Part shown: one piece after another, positions 47,699 to 55,686 of the stretch
Layout of the letters: each line of letters begins with the position of its first letter
Position numbering within the stretch: the stretch's first letter is position 1
DNA from: DATKEJ01 sp963768715
Lineage (GTDB): Bacteria; Bacteroidota; Rhodothermia; Rhodothermales; DATKEJ01
NCBI GenBank assembly: GCA_963768715.1
Contig: CAVYJC010000007.1
Span: 434,001-498,000 of the forward strand
Direction: 5' to 3'
Length of the DNA: 64,000 nt
Program-made: the position numbers and the translations under genes
Notes under the pieces: model-generated
What the model saw: only the letters and a program-made list of their open reading frames with translations
The model's database searches: none
Told to the model about the DNA's origin: nothing

Positions 47699-48766
47699 AT
47701 GCAACAATCTACTGTGGCTTCCTTCCGAGGCCAAGACATTTTTGTAGGAATCGACGTGCACGTGAAGAGTTGGAACGTGAGTATCGCAACCGTAGCCGGC
47801 TTGTTTAAGACGTTCACTCAAGACCCTAAACCTGAGCAATTGGTGCGTCATCTCAGGAAGAACTTTCCAGGAGGGAACTACCACTGCGCCTACGAGGCCG
47901 GCTACTGCGGCTTCTGGATCCATCAGGAGCTCACGCGACTGGGCCTCGAGGTGATGGTCGTTAATGCAGCCGACATTCCCACCAGTGATAAGGAACGCGT
48001 CAACAAGAGCAACCGGATCGATTCGCGCAAGCTGGCCAAGCGGCTACGGACATCGGATTTGATACCGATCTATGTGCCGAGCACAGGGGAGCTCGAAGAT
48101 CGGACGCTGGTACGCACGCGCGCTCAGCTGGTGCGCAAACGAACCCGGGTCAAGAATCACATCAAGGCCATGCTCCGCTTCTTCGGGATCCACCTGCCGA
48201 CATCGAGTCGATCCTGGTCCAATCAACTACTGAACTGGATCGAAGAGATCGCTACCGGCAAAGAAGAAGGACTGACCAGCGAAAGCGGCCGCCTCGCCCT
48301 CAAGATCCACCTCGACGAACTGTGCTCCCTCAATGCACAAGTCAACGAGACGATGCGAGCGATCCGGCGCTTGAGCAGCACCGATCGTTATCGGGATCGG
48401 GTCACCTACCTGCGTTCGATCACAGGTATAGGCTTGCTGACGGCGATGATCATTCTGACAGAACTGGTCCATATCGAGCGCTTTTCGAGCTTGGACTCCC
48501 TGGCCAGCTTTGCGGGTCTGATCCCATCGAAGCAAAGCACCGGTGAACACGAACCCGACGGATCGCTCACACCCCGCCGAAATGCCCGCTTGCGTCATGT
48601 GTTGATCGAGAGCGCGTGGGTCGCAGCGCGAAGAGATCCCGACCAGTGTGCAACCTTCCTGCGTCTGAGTAAACGCATGACAAAAAGCCGGGCGATCACT
48701 CGCATTGCCAAAAAACAGCTCGCCCGAGTCTACTACGTGCTGCGTAAGAACCAACCACTGAACTAA
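47699..48766 (+). CDS. IS110-family transposase
   Basis: 355-residue serine/DEDD recombinase of IS110 type. N-terminal RuvC-like domain: Asp in FVGIDVHVKSW (about 16-26), Glu in YEAGYCGFWIHQ, Asp pair in NAADIPTSDKERVNKSNRID. C-terminal Tnp20 domain: LRSITGIGLLTAMIILTE (helix-hairpin-helix-like), FAGLIPSKQSTGEH with the catalytic Ser, and RRNARLRHVLIESAW. Length is normal. The ATG is the first good start 85 bases into the unit. Confidence 0.95.
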   Translation: MQQSTVASFRGQDIFVGIDVHVKSWNVSIATVAGLFKTFTQDPKPEQLVRHLRKNFPGGNYHCAYEAGYCGFWIHQELTRLGLEVMVVNAADIPTSDKERVNKSNRIDSRKLAKRLRTSDLIPIYVPSTGELEDRTLVRTRAQLVRKRTRVKNHIKAMLRFFGIHLPTSSRSWSNQLLNWIEEIATGKEEGLTSESGRLALKIHLDELCSLNAQVNETMRAIRRLSSTDRYRDRVTYLRSITGIGLLTAMIILTELVHIERFSSLDSLASFAGLIPSKQSTGEHEPDGSLTPRRNARLRHVLIESAWVAARRDPDQCATFLRLSKRMTKSRAITRIAKKQLARVYYVLRKNQPLN

Positions 48767-49116
48767 AAATCCCCTGAACTTACTCCTCATCGGCATTGAT
48801 TCGGCGGAGTCTGCTCCAGTCCCCCTGCGGCATCATGTCCGCTATTCCAAAGGCTGCAGCCGCCAACACCGATCTGATCAAGGATATGCGGCGCCTCGCG
48901 AAGGCTGTCCGCTGATAAAAGGATGGCCGGTGAAGTATAAAAACATCAAAATGCCTATTGACCATTTACATAAAAGGGGGACCGGATCGTGGCGTCTCTC
49001 CCGTGGTCGCGCGGGTGACGGATGCAGCCAAAGCCGACGTACCCGCGCGCTCTTAAGGTGGCAGCTTGTCATTCCGAACGCGCCGCAGGCGCGGAGGAAC
49101 CTCTATGGGAACTGCT
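48767..49116 (+). other. IS110 3' non-coding segment (copy 2), bridge-RNA candidate
   Basis: Identical to 47265-47613. Directly after the stop it reads AAAAATCCCCTGAACTTACTC, then about 300 bases without a plus-strand gene. A structured guide RNA is possible from position and length only; I could not fold it. Confidence 0.35.
49072..49099. repeat. REP-like hairpin at IS end
   Basis: Stem TTCC-CGCGCC with partner GGCGCG-GGAA around GCA (inner stem 49079-49084 with 49088-49093). The same hairpin is at 47570-47597. It resembles scattered repetitive palindromes that IS1111-type elements target. Confidence 0.5.
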
Positions 49117-49128
49117 ACCCATCGCTAC

Positions 49129-49149
49129 CTCCCCCCTCAAGAGGGGGAG
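49129..49149. terminator. Hairpin between IS and dctM
   Basis: CTCCCCC (49129-49135) pairs with GGGGGAG (49143-49149). It lies just past the end of the minus-strand TRAP operon and could end transcription from either side; there is no T-run. Confidence 0.4.
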
Positions 49150-49174
49150 CGAACAATTCTGAATTCGGAATTCT

Positions 49175-50470
49175 CTAGTAGCCGAACAGCCGCGGCAGCC
49201 ACAAACTCAACCACGGCACGTAGCTGACGATGAAGAGGGCCACAACCATCGCGAGGAATAACGGCAGGAGAGGCCGGATGACCTTCGATATGGTCGTGTC
49301 AGCCACCCCGACACCGATGAAGAGAATGCTGCCGACAGGAGGCGTGCACAGTCCGACGCACAAGTTCAGCACCATGATGATACCGAAGTGGGTCGGATCG
49401 ATGCCCATGTTGATTGCAATCGGCAGGAAAATCGGAGTGAAAATCAAAACCGCGGGGGTCATGTCCATGAACGTCCCGACTGCCAGCAGGATGACGTTTA
49501 TAATGAGCAGGATGACAATCGGATTGTCGCTCAAGGCGATCAACGCCGCGGTGACGTTCTGCGGAAGGTTCACATACGCCATGATCCACGACATCCCGAC
49601 CGACGTGCCGATCAGCAGCATGACGACGGCGGTCGTGCAGGCGGAGTCGAGCAGGACCTTCGACAGGTCTCTCACCTTCATTTCCCGGTAGGCAAATGCG
49701 AGAATCAGTGAGTAGAGCACCGCAATGGCGGCCGCTTCGGTCGCTGTGAAGTATCCGGCCACGATTCCTCCCATGACCACCACGAGGAGGAAGAGACTCG
49801 GAACGGCATCGACGAATTTGCCTGCAAGGGCCCGAATCGGCGTGCGCACTCCGCGGGGATACTTCTTCCTGATGGAGATTACGGCCGCAACAGTCATCAG
49901 ACTGAGTCCAACAAGGATGCCCGGGAGATACCCGGCGAGAAAAAGCGCCGCAATCGACACGCCTCCACTGGCAAGAGAATAGACAATAAGGATGTTGCTG
50001 GGAGGAATGAGGAGTCCCGTCGTGGCCGAGGTGATGTTGACGGCTGCGCCGAAGCTCCTGTCGTATCCCGCCTTCTCCATTTCCGGCGTCATGACACTCC
50101 CGACCGCCGACGCCGCCGCCGCGGCCGAACCCGATATCGCCCCGAAGAGCATTGCAGCCATAATGTTCACATGGGCCAGTCCTCCCGGCAGCGAGCCGAG
50201 AAGCGCCTTTGCAAAGTCAATTAGACGACGGGCGATCCCGCCCTTGTTCATGATCTGGCCGGCCAGAATGAAGAACGGAATGGCAAGCAAAGCGAAGCTG
50301 TCGAGCCCCGTCGCAATACGGTGCGCATCTGTCGTCAAAGCGGGAATCCCCTGCATGGAGAGCAGCATGGTCGCAACCGTTGCGATCCCAATACAGAATG
50401 AGATTGGAACCCCAATGCCCAGGAGGATCACGAAGGTCAGTCCCAGTACGACGACGTCGAGCCACTCCAT
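49175..50470 (-). CDS. dctM: TRAP transporter large permease
   Basis: Large membrane subunit of a tripartite ATP-independent periplasmic transporter: 431 residues with about a dozen hydrophobic helices. Typical stretches: LIPPSNILIVYSLASGGVSI, GYFTATEAAAIAVLYSLILA, PPVGSILFIGVGVADTTISK. Last gene of the operon with dctQ and dctP. Imports an organic or sugar acid with sodium; the operon context suggests an amino sugar or uronic-acid-like product of the upstream GH20 enzyme. Confidence 0.95.
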   Translation of the reverse strand: MEWLDVVVLGLTFVILLGIGVPISFCIGIATVATMLLSMQGIPALTTDAHRIATGLDSFALLAIPFFILAGQIMNKGGIARRLIDFAKALLGSLPGGLAHVNIMAAMLFGAISGSAAAAASAVGSVMTPEMEKAGYDRSFGAAVNITSATTGLLIPPSNILIVYSLASGGVSIAALFLAGYLPGILVGLSLMTVAAVISIRKKYPRGVRTPIRALAGKFVDAVPSLFLLVVVMGGIVAGYFTATEAAAIAVLYSLILAFAYREMKVRDLSKVLLDSACTTAVVMLLIGTSVGMSWIMAYVNLPQNVTAALIALSDNPIVILLIINVILLAVGTFMDMTPAVLIFTPIFLPIAINMGIDPTHFGIIMVLNLCVGLCTPPVGSILFIGVGVADTTISKVIRPLLPLFLAMVVALFIVSYVPWLSLWLPRLFGY

Positions 50471-50472
50471 GA

Positions 50473-50988
50473 CTACGCTTCCGCCTCCCCTGCTGTCGGC
50501 CTCGATTCATCCACCGTACCGGATTTCAGCAACGACATGATCTTGTCGAGGGAATAGAATGCGATGACGAGGCCGCTTATGGGAACGACCGCATAGACGT
50601 ATCCAAGAGCGATACCTAGAGCCGGCGACGTCTGCCCGAGCCTAAGCATCACGTATACGAGTCGTGATCCGCCCACGAGAAGGACCGCGACCGCAAAAGC
50701 GAGGACGATAAACTCGATTACAATTTGCATCACGCGGGCTTTCTGCCCGCTGAGTTTTGCCTGCAGGAGATCGAGGGCCAGATGCATGTTTCGTCCGGCA
50801 GCATAGGCCGCTCCGAGGAGTCCGACCCAGATAAGCAGATACCGCGCGAGCTCCTCCGTAAAGGAGCTGGGATCCGACAGCACGAAGCGAGTGAATACCT
50901 GCCAGAGCACATCCAGGACGAGAGCCCCCATAGCGACTACGACGATGCGCTCGAGGACGCGATCTACAATCTTGCGCAGATTTTCCAT
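50473..50988 (-). CDS. dctQ: TRAP transporter small permease
   Basis: 171 residues with four membrane helices (IVVVAMGALVLDVLWQVF; YLLIWVGLLGAAYA; VIEFIVLAFAVAVLLV; VYAVVPISGLVIAFYSL) and the conserved EELARYLLIW of DctQ. ATG at 50988, two bases after the dctP stop; the frame reaches 51027 but would overlap dctP. Partner of the DctM permease immediately downstream. Confidence 0.93.
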   Translation of the reverse strand: MENLRKIVDRVLERIVVVAMGALVLDVLWQVFTRFVLSDPSSFTEELARYLLIWVGLLGAAYAAGRNMHLALDLLQAKLSGQKARVMQIVIEFIVLAFAVAVLLVGGSRLVYVMLRLGQTSPALGIALGYVYAVVPISGLVIAFYSLDKIMSLLKSGTVDESRPTAGEAEA

Positions 50989-50990
50989 TC

Positions 50991-52058
50991 TTATTTCAGC
51001 GCTCGGATACGTTCGATAAGATCCCACATGAGCGAGTCCGATCGGTACCCCTCATACATTTCGCTCACTTTGTCGGCGAACAGGCTCTTGTCCGGGTGAA
51101 TGATTTCGACACCCGCCGCCTGCACCTCCTTGAGCGCCTCATCACTCGCCTCCGCCCAGAGACGCTTTTCGTAATCTGCCGACTCGGAGGCAGCCTCCTG
51201 CAGCCACGTCTGTTCCTGTGGTGTCAGGGCATCCCAGACGATTGTGCTGATCAGGAGCACGTCGGGTATCGATGAATGTTCATCGAGCGAATAATACTTG
51301 CAAACCTCGTAGTGGCGCGAGGTCAGGAATGACGGCGGGTTGTTCTCGGCTCCGTCGACAACGCCCATTTGAAGAGCGGTATAGAGCTCACCGAAAGAGA
51401 TCGGCGTCGCCGAACCGCCGAGATCGTTGACAAGCTCGATCTGCGTTGCACTTTCCATCGTCCGAATCTTCATTCCGTCCAGATCGTCGGGCTTCCGGAT
51501 CGGCCTATCCTTCGTGTAGAAGCTCCGGCTGCCGGCATCGTAGTACGCTAATCCGCGGAGCCAGTATCGCTCACCCTTCAGAAGAATCTGCTTGCCGATG
51601 TCCCCTTCCAGCACGCGATACCGGTGTTGGTCGTCGCGAAAAATGTAGGGCAGGCTCAGCACCTTGTAAGCTGGAACAAAGCCTTCGAGGACCGCTGCGG
51701 AGACCTTCGTCATGCCGAGCGCTCCCAGTTGCAGGAGTTCCAGAAGCTGCCGCTCCGAACCGAGTTGCTGGCTCGGATAGATCTCGATTCGCATCTTGCC
51801 GCCCGACTTCTCCTCCACGCGCTCCGCCATGAACTCCATCGCCTTGTGGACGGGATGCGAAGGATCCAGCCCGTGACCGAGTTTGAGAACCGTTACGTTC
51901 CCACGCGCAGTGCAGCCGGCCAAAAGGAGCCCGCATACGATGACAACCGCAAGGCGTCTAGTCGTTCGATGTTCGGCGTTCGAGGTTCCAGGTTCGAGGT
52001 GCGTGGTGCGTGGTGCGTGGCCTGCTCGGGCGCAACGAAGCTTGGCTGACGACAGCAT
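50991..52058 (-). CDS. dctP: TRAP transporter solute-binding lipoprotein
   Basis: Periplasmic binding protein of the DctP family: GHGLDPSHPVHKAMEFMAERV, PSQQLGSERQLLELLQLG, LPYIFRDDQHRYRV, DDLDGMKIRTMESATQIELVNDLG (substrate carboxylate Arg in MKIRT), ALQMGVVDGAENNP. The signal peptide with lipobox (LLLAGC) is far into the frame. Start is unclear: ATG at 52178 overlaps the GH20 stop (ATGA) but adds about 75 residues encoded by low-complexity repeat; ATG at 52058 still leaves about 33 odd residues before the signal. No nearer start codon exists in frame. Confidence 0.85.
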   Translation of the reverse strand: MLSSAKLRCARAGHAPRTTHLEPGTSNAEHRTTRRLAVVIVCGLLLAGCTARGNVTVLKLGHGLDPSHPVHKAMEFMAERVEEKSGGKMRIEIYPSQQLGSERQLLELLQLGALGMTKVSAAVLEGFVPAYKVLSLPYIFRDDQHRYRVLEGDIGKQILLKGERYWLRGLAYYDAGSRSFYTKDRPIRKPDDLDGMKIRTMESATQIELVNDLGGSATPISFGELYTALQMGVVDGAENNPPSFLTSRHYEVCKYYSLDEHSSIPDVLLISTIVWDALTPQEQTWLQEAASESADYEKRLWAEASDEALKEVQAAGVEIIHPDKSLFADKVSEMYEGYRSDSLMWDLIERIRALK

Positions 52059-52175
52059 TGACCATGGACCCCTCGTCGCTCGAAGCCGGACTGCTCCATC
52101 TGGCGGCTGCTGACTCGCTTCTCGGGCCAAGTTTCGGACTACGGACCTCGGACCCCGGACCCCGGACTTCGGATT
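51960..52175. repeat. Short-word repeat between GH20 and dctP
   Basis: Contains GGTTCCAGGTTCGAGG, GTGCGTGG three times in tandem (about 51999-52020), and GGACCTCGGACCCCGGACC (about 52145-52163). It sits between the GH20 stop and the dctP signal peptide but is open in the dctP frame. Same style as 45008-45226. Confidence 0.65.
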
Positions 52176-54739
52176 CATTCCACTATCCGATATCTGTTCT
52201 TCCTGCTCCTCACGGTCACATCGGGCAACCTGAACGTAAAGCCCCAGCCACCCGTCCCCTGGCTGATCTTGAGCAACAGGTCGTTGCGTCCCTCCTCGAG
52301 ATCAAGCCACGCCTCGTCTTCATCGGCCGTCAGATTGCGCTTCACCGAGTTCACGAAGACCTCTTTCCCGTTCAGAATGATGCGCATGCTGTCGTTGCTT
52401 CCGATCGTGGCGCGGACCCGCATCTTTCGCGGGCTCTGAACGGTCGCAAAGGCATAAAGCGCCACGTAACGGTCGTCGTCAGGATAGAACGACCTCAGGT
52501 CAACCTCGTCGAGCTTCGGAGAGGCAAGGCGCCTCCAGCGATACATCTTGCCGTTGTAAACCCACTGGTCCGCGACGCCGGGTCGGATACCCAACTCCCC
52601 ACCAACCGACTCCAGATAGTCGATCGCAGATCCATAAGCCCCGTTTGGATTTGGGAGCGGTCCGGCGACGAGCCATTCGCGGAAATATCGACCCGCCGTC
52701 TCACGAACGTCCAGCCGGACGTCAGTCGGCGGCGGAATCGACTGGCCCATGTCGAAATCTCGCAGGGCACTCATGAGCCTTCGGGCCACGTCCTCCAGGT
52801 CGCGCCGTTGTCCGTCGAATCTCGTGAGGATGTTGTCGAGGGAATAGGTTCGATTCTCGCGGAGCCAGAGCGCACGAAAGGAGGATTCAATCGCCAGCGT
52901 CGACTGGCGCAGACGATCGATCATGGATCCTGCTTCGACAAGATGGGATCTCGCCGATACCCGGTCGTTCCTCTGTTCCAAAGCCCCATTCCGGTACGCT
53001 TCGGCGGCGCCGAGCATTCCTTCCCGAACACCGGCCATATGTTTGTAAAGCCGCGACGTGAACCGGTAGTAATCCAAGTCACCGGACCAGGCAATCGGGC
53101 GGGCGTCATTCAGTACTTCGAGCGCCGAGTCACTGAAGGCAATGACCTGGTCCCAATCGGCAAGACTCAGGCTCAGGTGCTCGCCGACATCGGGCACGAC
53201 CTTCTCCCAGACGATCTTCTCGTTCATCCCATCCGTCGGCTCGAGATCGGCCATCTGATCCAGCAGGTTGATGGCGCGTGGAAGCCCCTGACTCGGATCG
53301 CCGTACAGGCCCATGCTGAAGCGCCGGTCGAATTTCTCGCCGGTCTGATGCGAATGCCAGCTGCGATCGCCGGCATAGGCGACGCCGTACCAGTCGCGCG
53401 AAAAGAGCGCGCTCCCACCGTCGTCCCAGACCGTGGTCAGCATCCCGACCGCCCCCGTCTCTGTCGCGTCGATGGCAAACTGGCCAATGTTGCCTTTCGA
53501 CTGCCGGAAATCGGGCATCACGCGACCAGAATTCAAGACGCCCGGACAGACAATAAAGTCAAAGCCGGCCTCTCTAAAAGGATCGATGAGGAAGCGATAA
53601 GAGTCCCGCGGCGTGTAGTCCCACGTCCCGACCATAATGTCTTTCGGAAGCATATCGAGGATCTCGCGATGGTCGAGCGCTACGTCTCCCCACATGAGAG
53701 TGCGCACGCCAAGGCTGTCGAGAATCGCGTGCATGTTCAGGATGTGCTCGGCGTAGACGACCCCTAGACCCAGACTGTCAACGCGCTGTTTCGAGGCGCC
53801 GCGTCCGAGATCGAAGGTCTCGTCGCTGTTGACGCTGAATATGTTTCCACCGAACGCGGGCACCATTTCACCGAAAATGTCGCGCAACAGTGCGATGCTT
53901 TCCGGCAGGACGGGCGAAAGGAGCCGGCCGGATTCACCCAGATGACTGTATTTCGGATGAGCCAGAATCTTCTCGAAGTGACCGAATGACTGGAAATTAC
54001 CAAGGAGCGTGACGTGGTACTTCTCGGCATAGTCCGTCAGCTCTTTCCAGTCCTCAATGCTGAGACTGCCGTCCGGGGGGGCAAACTCGGGGTGGCTCTT
54101 CGTCCGCACGACGTGCTCGACGTAGTACATCAGCCGGTTCATCTTCATTTCCGCAAGCCGCCGAACCTGCGCTTTCATGAACTCCATCGTTGGGACAGGC
54201 CCGCGGCTGATGTCATCCAGCATCCCCCGAAAGGCTAGATCCGGCCAGTCGACAACGCGAAGGCCGGGAAGTACGCCGCTCTTCCCGGCGGCTCGGATAA
54301 GCTGTCGGAGCGTCTGAACGCCGTAAAACAGTCCAGTTTCCATACCTGCGGCGACGAGGATCTCCTTTCGCCCGATCGAGAGCGTGTAACCCTCCGGGCC
54401 GATCCGATCGTCCGGCCAGATGCCGGCGGACTCGGCCGCCTTGCGAAAACCTGCGTCCTGGTCCGGAAGTCCGATCCGAATCTTCAGTGCTCCGTCCGAA
54501 CCTTCGCCCAGCTGCTTCCCGAACACCTCGCCCACGACGTCCTGCAGACTCGAAACAGTTTGCTGCCGCTCAGACGAGGTCGCTCCGACGGACTCGATGA
54601 CCGTTTGCAACGGATCAAGGTGAAACTCCGCACGGGTCCGCTCGACCTCTCGTGGAAGCGGAACGACCGGAATCGGGCCGTCCCCTACCCGCAGGCCGAA
54701 CGCAGGGATCAGGAGTACCAGAAGTGCGAGGCTTCTCAT
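52175..54739 (-). CDS. GH20-type beta-N-acetylhexosaminidase, secreted
   Basis: 854 residues with a short signal peptide. N-terminal GH20b-like domain (about 25-160), then the catalytic barrel: LAFRGMLDDISRGPVPT, HFEKILAHPKYSHLGE and the catalytic Asp-Glu pair in FSVNSDETFDLG (about 305). WDDGG and a Trp-rich substrate region follow. The last 200 or so residues look like a beta-sandwich (MRVRATIGSNDSMRIILNGKEVF), as in sugar-binding modules. Overlaps the isomerase gene by four bases. Expected to release terminal N-acetylhexosamine from glycans; exact linkage unknown. Confidence 0.87.
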   Translation of the reverse strand: MRSLALLVLLIPAFGLRVGDGPIPVVPLPREVERTRAEFHLDPLQTVIESVGATSSERQQTVSSLQDVVGEVFGKQLGEGSDGALKIRIGLPDQDAGFRKAAESAGIWPDDRIGPEGYTLSIGRKEILVAAGMETGLFYGVQTLRQLIRAAGKSGVLPGLRVVDWPDLAFRGMLDDISRGPVPTMEFMKAQVRRLAEMKMNRLMYYVEHVVRTKSHPEFAPPDGSLSIEDWKELTDYAEKYHVTLLGNFQSFGHFEKILAHPKYSHLGESGRLLSPVLPESIALLRDIFGEMVPAFGGNIFSVNSDETFDLGRGASKQRVDSLGLGVVYAEHILNMHAILDSLGVRTLMWGDVALDHREILDMLPKDIMVGTWDYTPRDSYRFLIDPFREAGFDFIVCPGVLNSGRVMPDFRQSKGNIGQFAIDATETGAVGMLTTVWDDGGSALFSRDWYGVAYAGDRSWHSHQTGEKFDRRFSMGLYGDPSQGLPRAINLLDQMADLEPTDGMNEKIVWEKVVPDVGEHLSLSLADWDQVIAFSDSALEVLNDARPIAWSGDLDYYRFTSRLYKHMAGVREGMLGAAEAYRNGALEQRNDRVSARSHLVEAGSMIDRLRQSTLAIESSFRALWLRENRTYSLDNILTRFDGQRRDLEDVARRLMSALRDFDMGQSIPPPTDVRLDVRETAGRYFREWLVAGPLPNPNGAYGSAIDYLESVGGELGIRPGVADQWVYNGKMYRWRRLASPKLDEVDLRSFYPDDDRYVALYAFATVQSPRKMRVRATIGSNDSMRIILNGKEVFVNSVKRNLTADEDEAWLDLEEGRNDLLLKISQGTGGWGFTFRLPDVTVRSRKNRYRIVE

Positions 54740-55686
54740 TCGGCAAGTTTCGATTTAATCCATCGCTCCGAAAGCCAGTCCGCCGCTCTACGATACGACG
54801 AATCAAGATCACCAAGGTCGGTCTCAGCGCCGCCTATGTCGAGACCAATATGGCCATCGAACCCGATTCGATCCAATGTCTCGAAGAAAGCGTCCCAACG
54901 GATCGCGCCGTCTCCCGGTACGAGATGACCTGCACGCACGCCGTCGTTGTCGGAGACATGAACATAGTCGATGAGGCCCGCCAATTTGAGCAGCGCAACC
55001 GTCAGATTCTCGCGATGAAGAAATAGGTTCGCCGTATCGAAGTTGAATCGGAGGTTATCGCGGCCGACGGCATCGTGAAAGCGGAGAAATCCGTCGCTCG
55101 TGGCGGTGAGAACGCCCGTGCACGGATGGATCTGATACGTCAGTCCGTGTTGCGCAGCGACGTCGCAGACTTCCCGAAACGTCGCCACGAGATCCTCCCA
55201 ATACACAGACCATCTTAGTTCGCCTGGGATGCGGCCCGATCCGAGTACGTCCTCGTCGAAGTGTCGCGCGACGGGCACGTCCGTGTCGAAGACATACGGC
55301 GGCACGGGACCGTTATCGAGCACGCCCTTCGCTCCGAGGCGTACCGCCAACTCACATCCTTCCTCCACCAGGCGAAGGTTACGCTCCCTTTCCACGGCGT
55401 CGGGCGAAGACAGACCGGGCAGAACCACACAGAAATAGGGGATGTTCATCTCCATCTCCCGGAGGCCGTCGACGATCGCCTTCTCGTTGCGCAGAACGTC
55501 CATGAGGTGCTCCTCCCGGATGCCTTCAAGTTCCACACTCTGGAAGCCGAGGGCTTTCATCTCCTCGAGGTACCGCACCGTGTCGGAAGCCGGGGGCGGA
55601 TACCCATAGCGCGATATCGGATACAGGTAGCAGCAAACGATACGCGAATCGATGAGATCGATAGGCTTTGGTGGCGATAAGGTCAT
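54736..55686 (-). CDS. Sugar phosphate isomerase/epimerase (TIM barrel)
   Basis: 316-residue protein of the xylose-isomerase-like/AP-endonuclease-2 superfamily. Barrel strands and metal ligands: SVELEGIREEHL, GLTYQIHPCTGVL, LRFNFDTANLFLH, IDYVHVSDNDG and HIGLDIGGAETD. No signal peptide, so cytoplasmic. Four-base overlaps with both neighbours. Probably rearranges the sugar imported by the operon's transporters; substrate unknown. Confidence 0.88.
   Translation of the reverse strand: MTLSPPKPIDLIDSRIVCCYLYPISRYGYPPPASDTVRYLEEMKALGFQSVELEGIREEHLMDVLRNEKAIVDGLREMEMNIPYFCVVLPGLSSPDAVERERNLRLVEEGCELAVRLGAKGVLDNGPVPPYVFDTDVPVARHFDEDVLGSGRIPGELRWSVYWEDLVATFREVCDVAAQHGLTYQIHPCTGVLTATSDGFLRFHDAVGRDNLRFNFDTANLFLHRENLTVALLKLAGLIDYVHVSDNDGVRAGHLVPGDGAIRWDAFFETLDRIGFDGHIGLDIGGAETDLGDLDSSYRRAADWLSERWIKSKLAE

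Larger units (their letters stand above)
47614..49116 (+). mobile_element. IS110-family insertion sequence, copy 2 (intact transposase)
   Basis: Second head-to-tail unit, abutting copy 1 without spacer, so the right end of copy 1 is joined to the left end of copy 2, the same junction as in a circular IS intermediate. It ends at 49116 where flanking sequence (ACCCATCGC) begins. The transposase is whole, so this copy could be active. Confidence 0.87.

Noticed and set aside
46113..49116. Composite transposon made of two IS copies
   Set aside because: The copies abut with no cargo between them.
52010..53767. 585-codon plus-strand open frame antisense to the GH20 gene
   Set aside because: It lies fully opposite a gene with clear catalytic motifs, has no recognisable domains and begins in the repeat segment; a composition shadow of GC-rich coding DNA.
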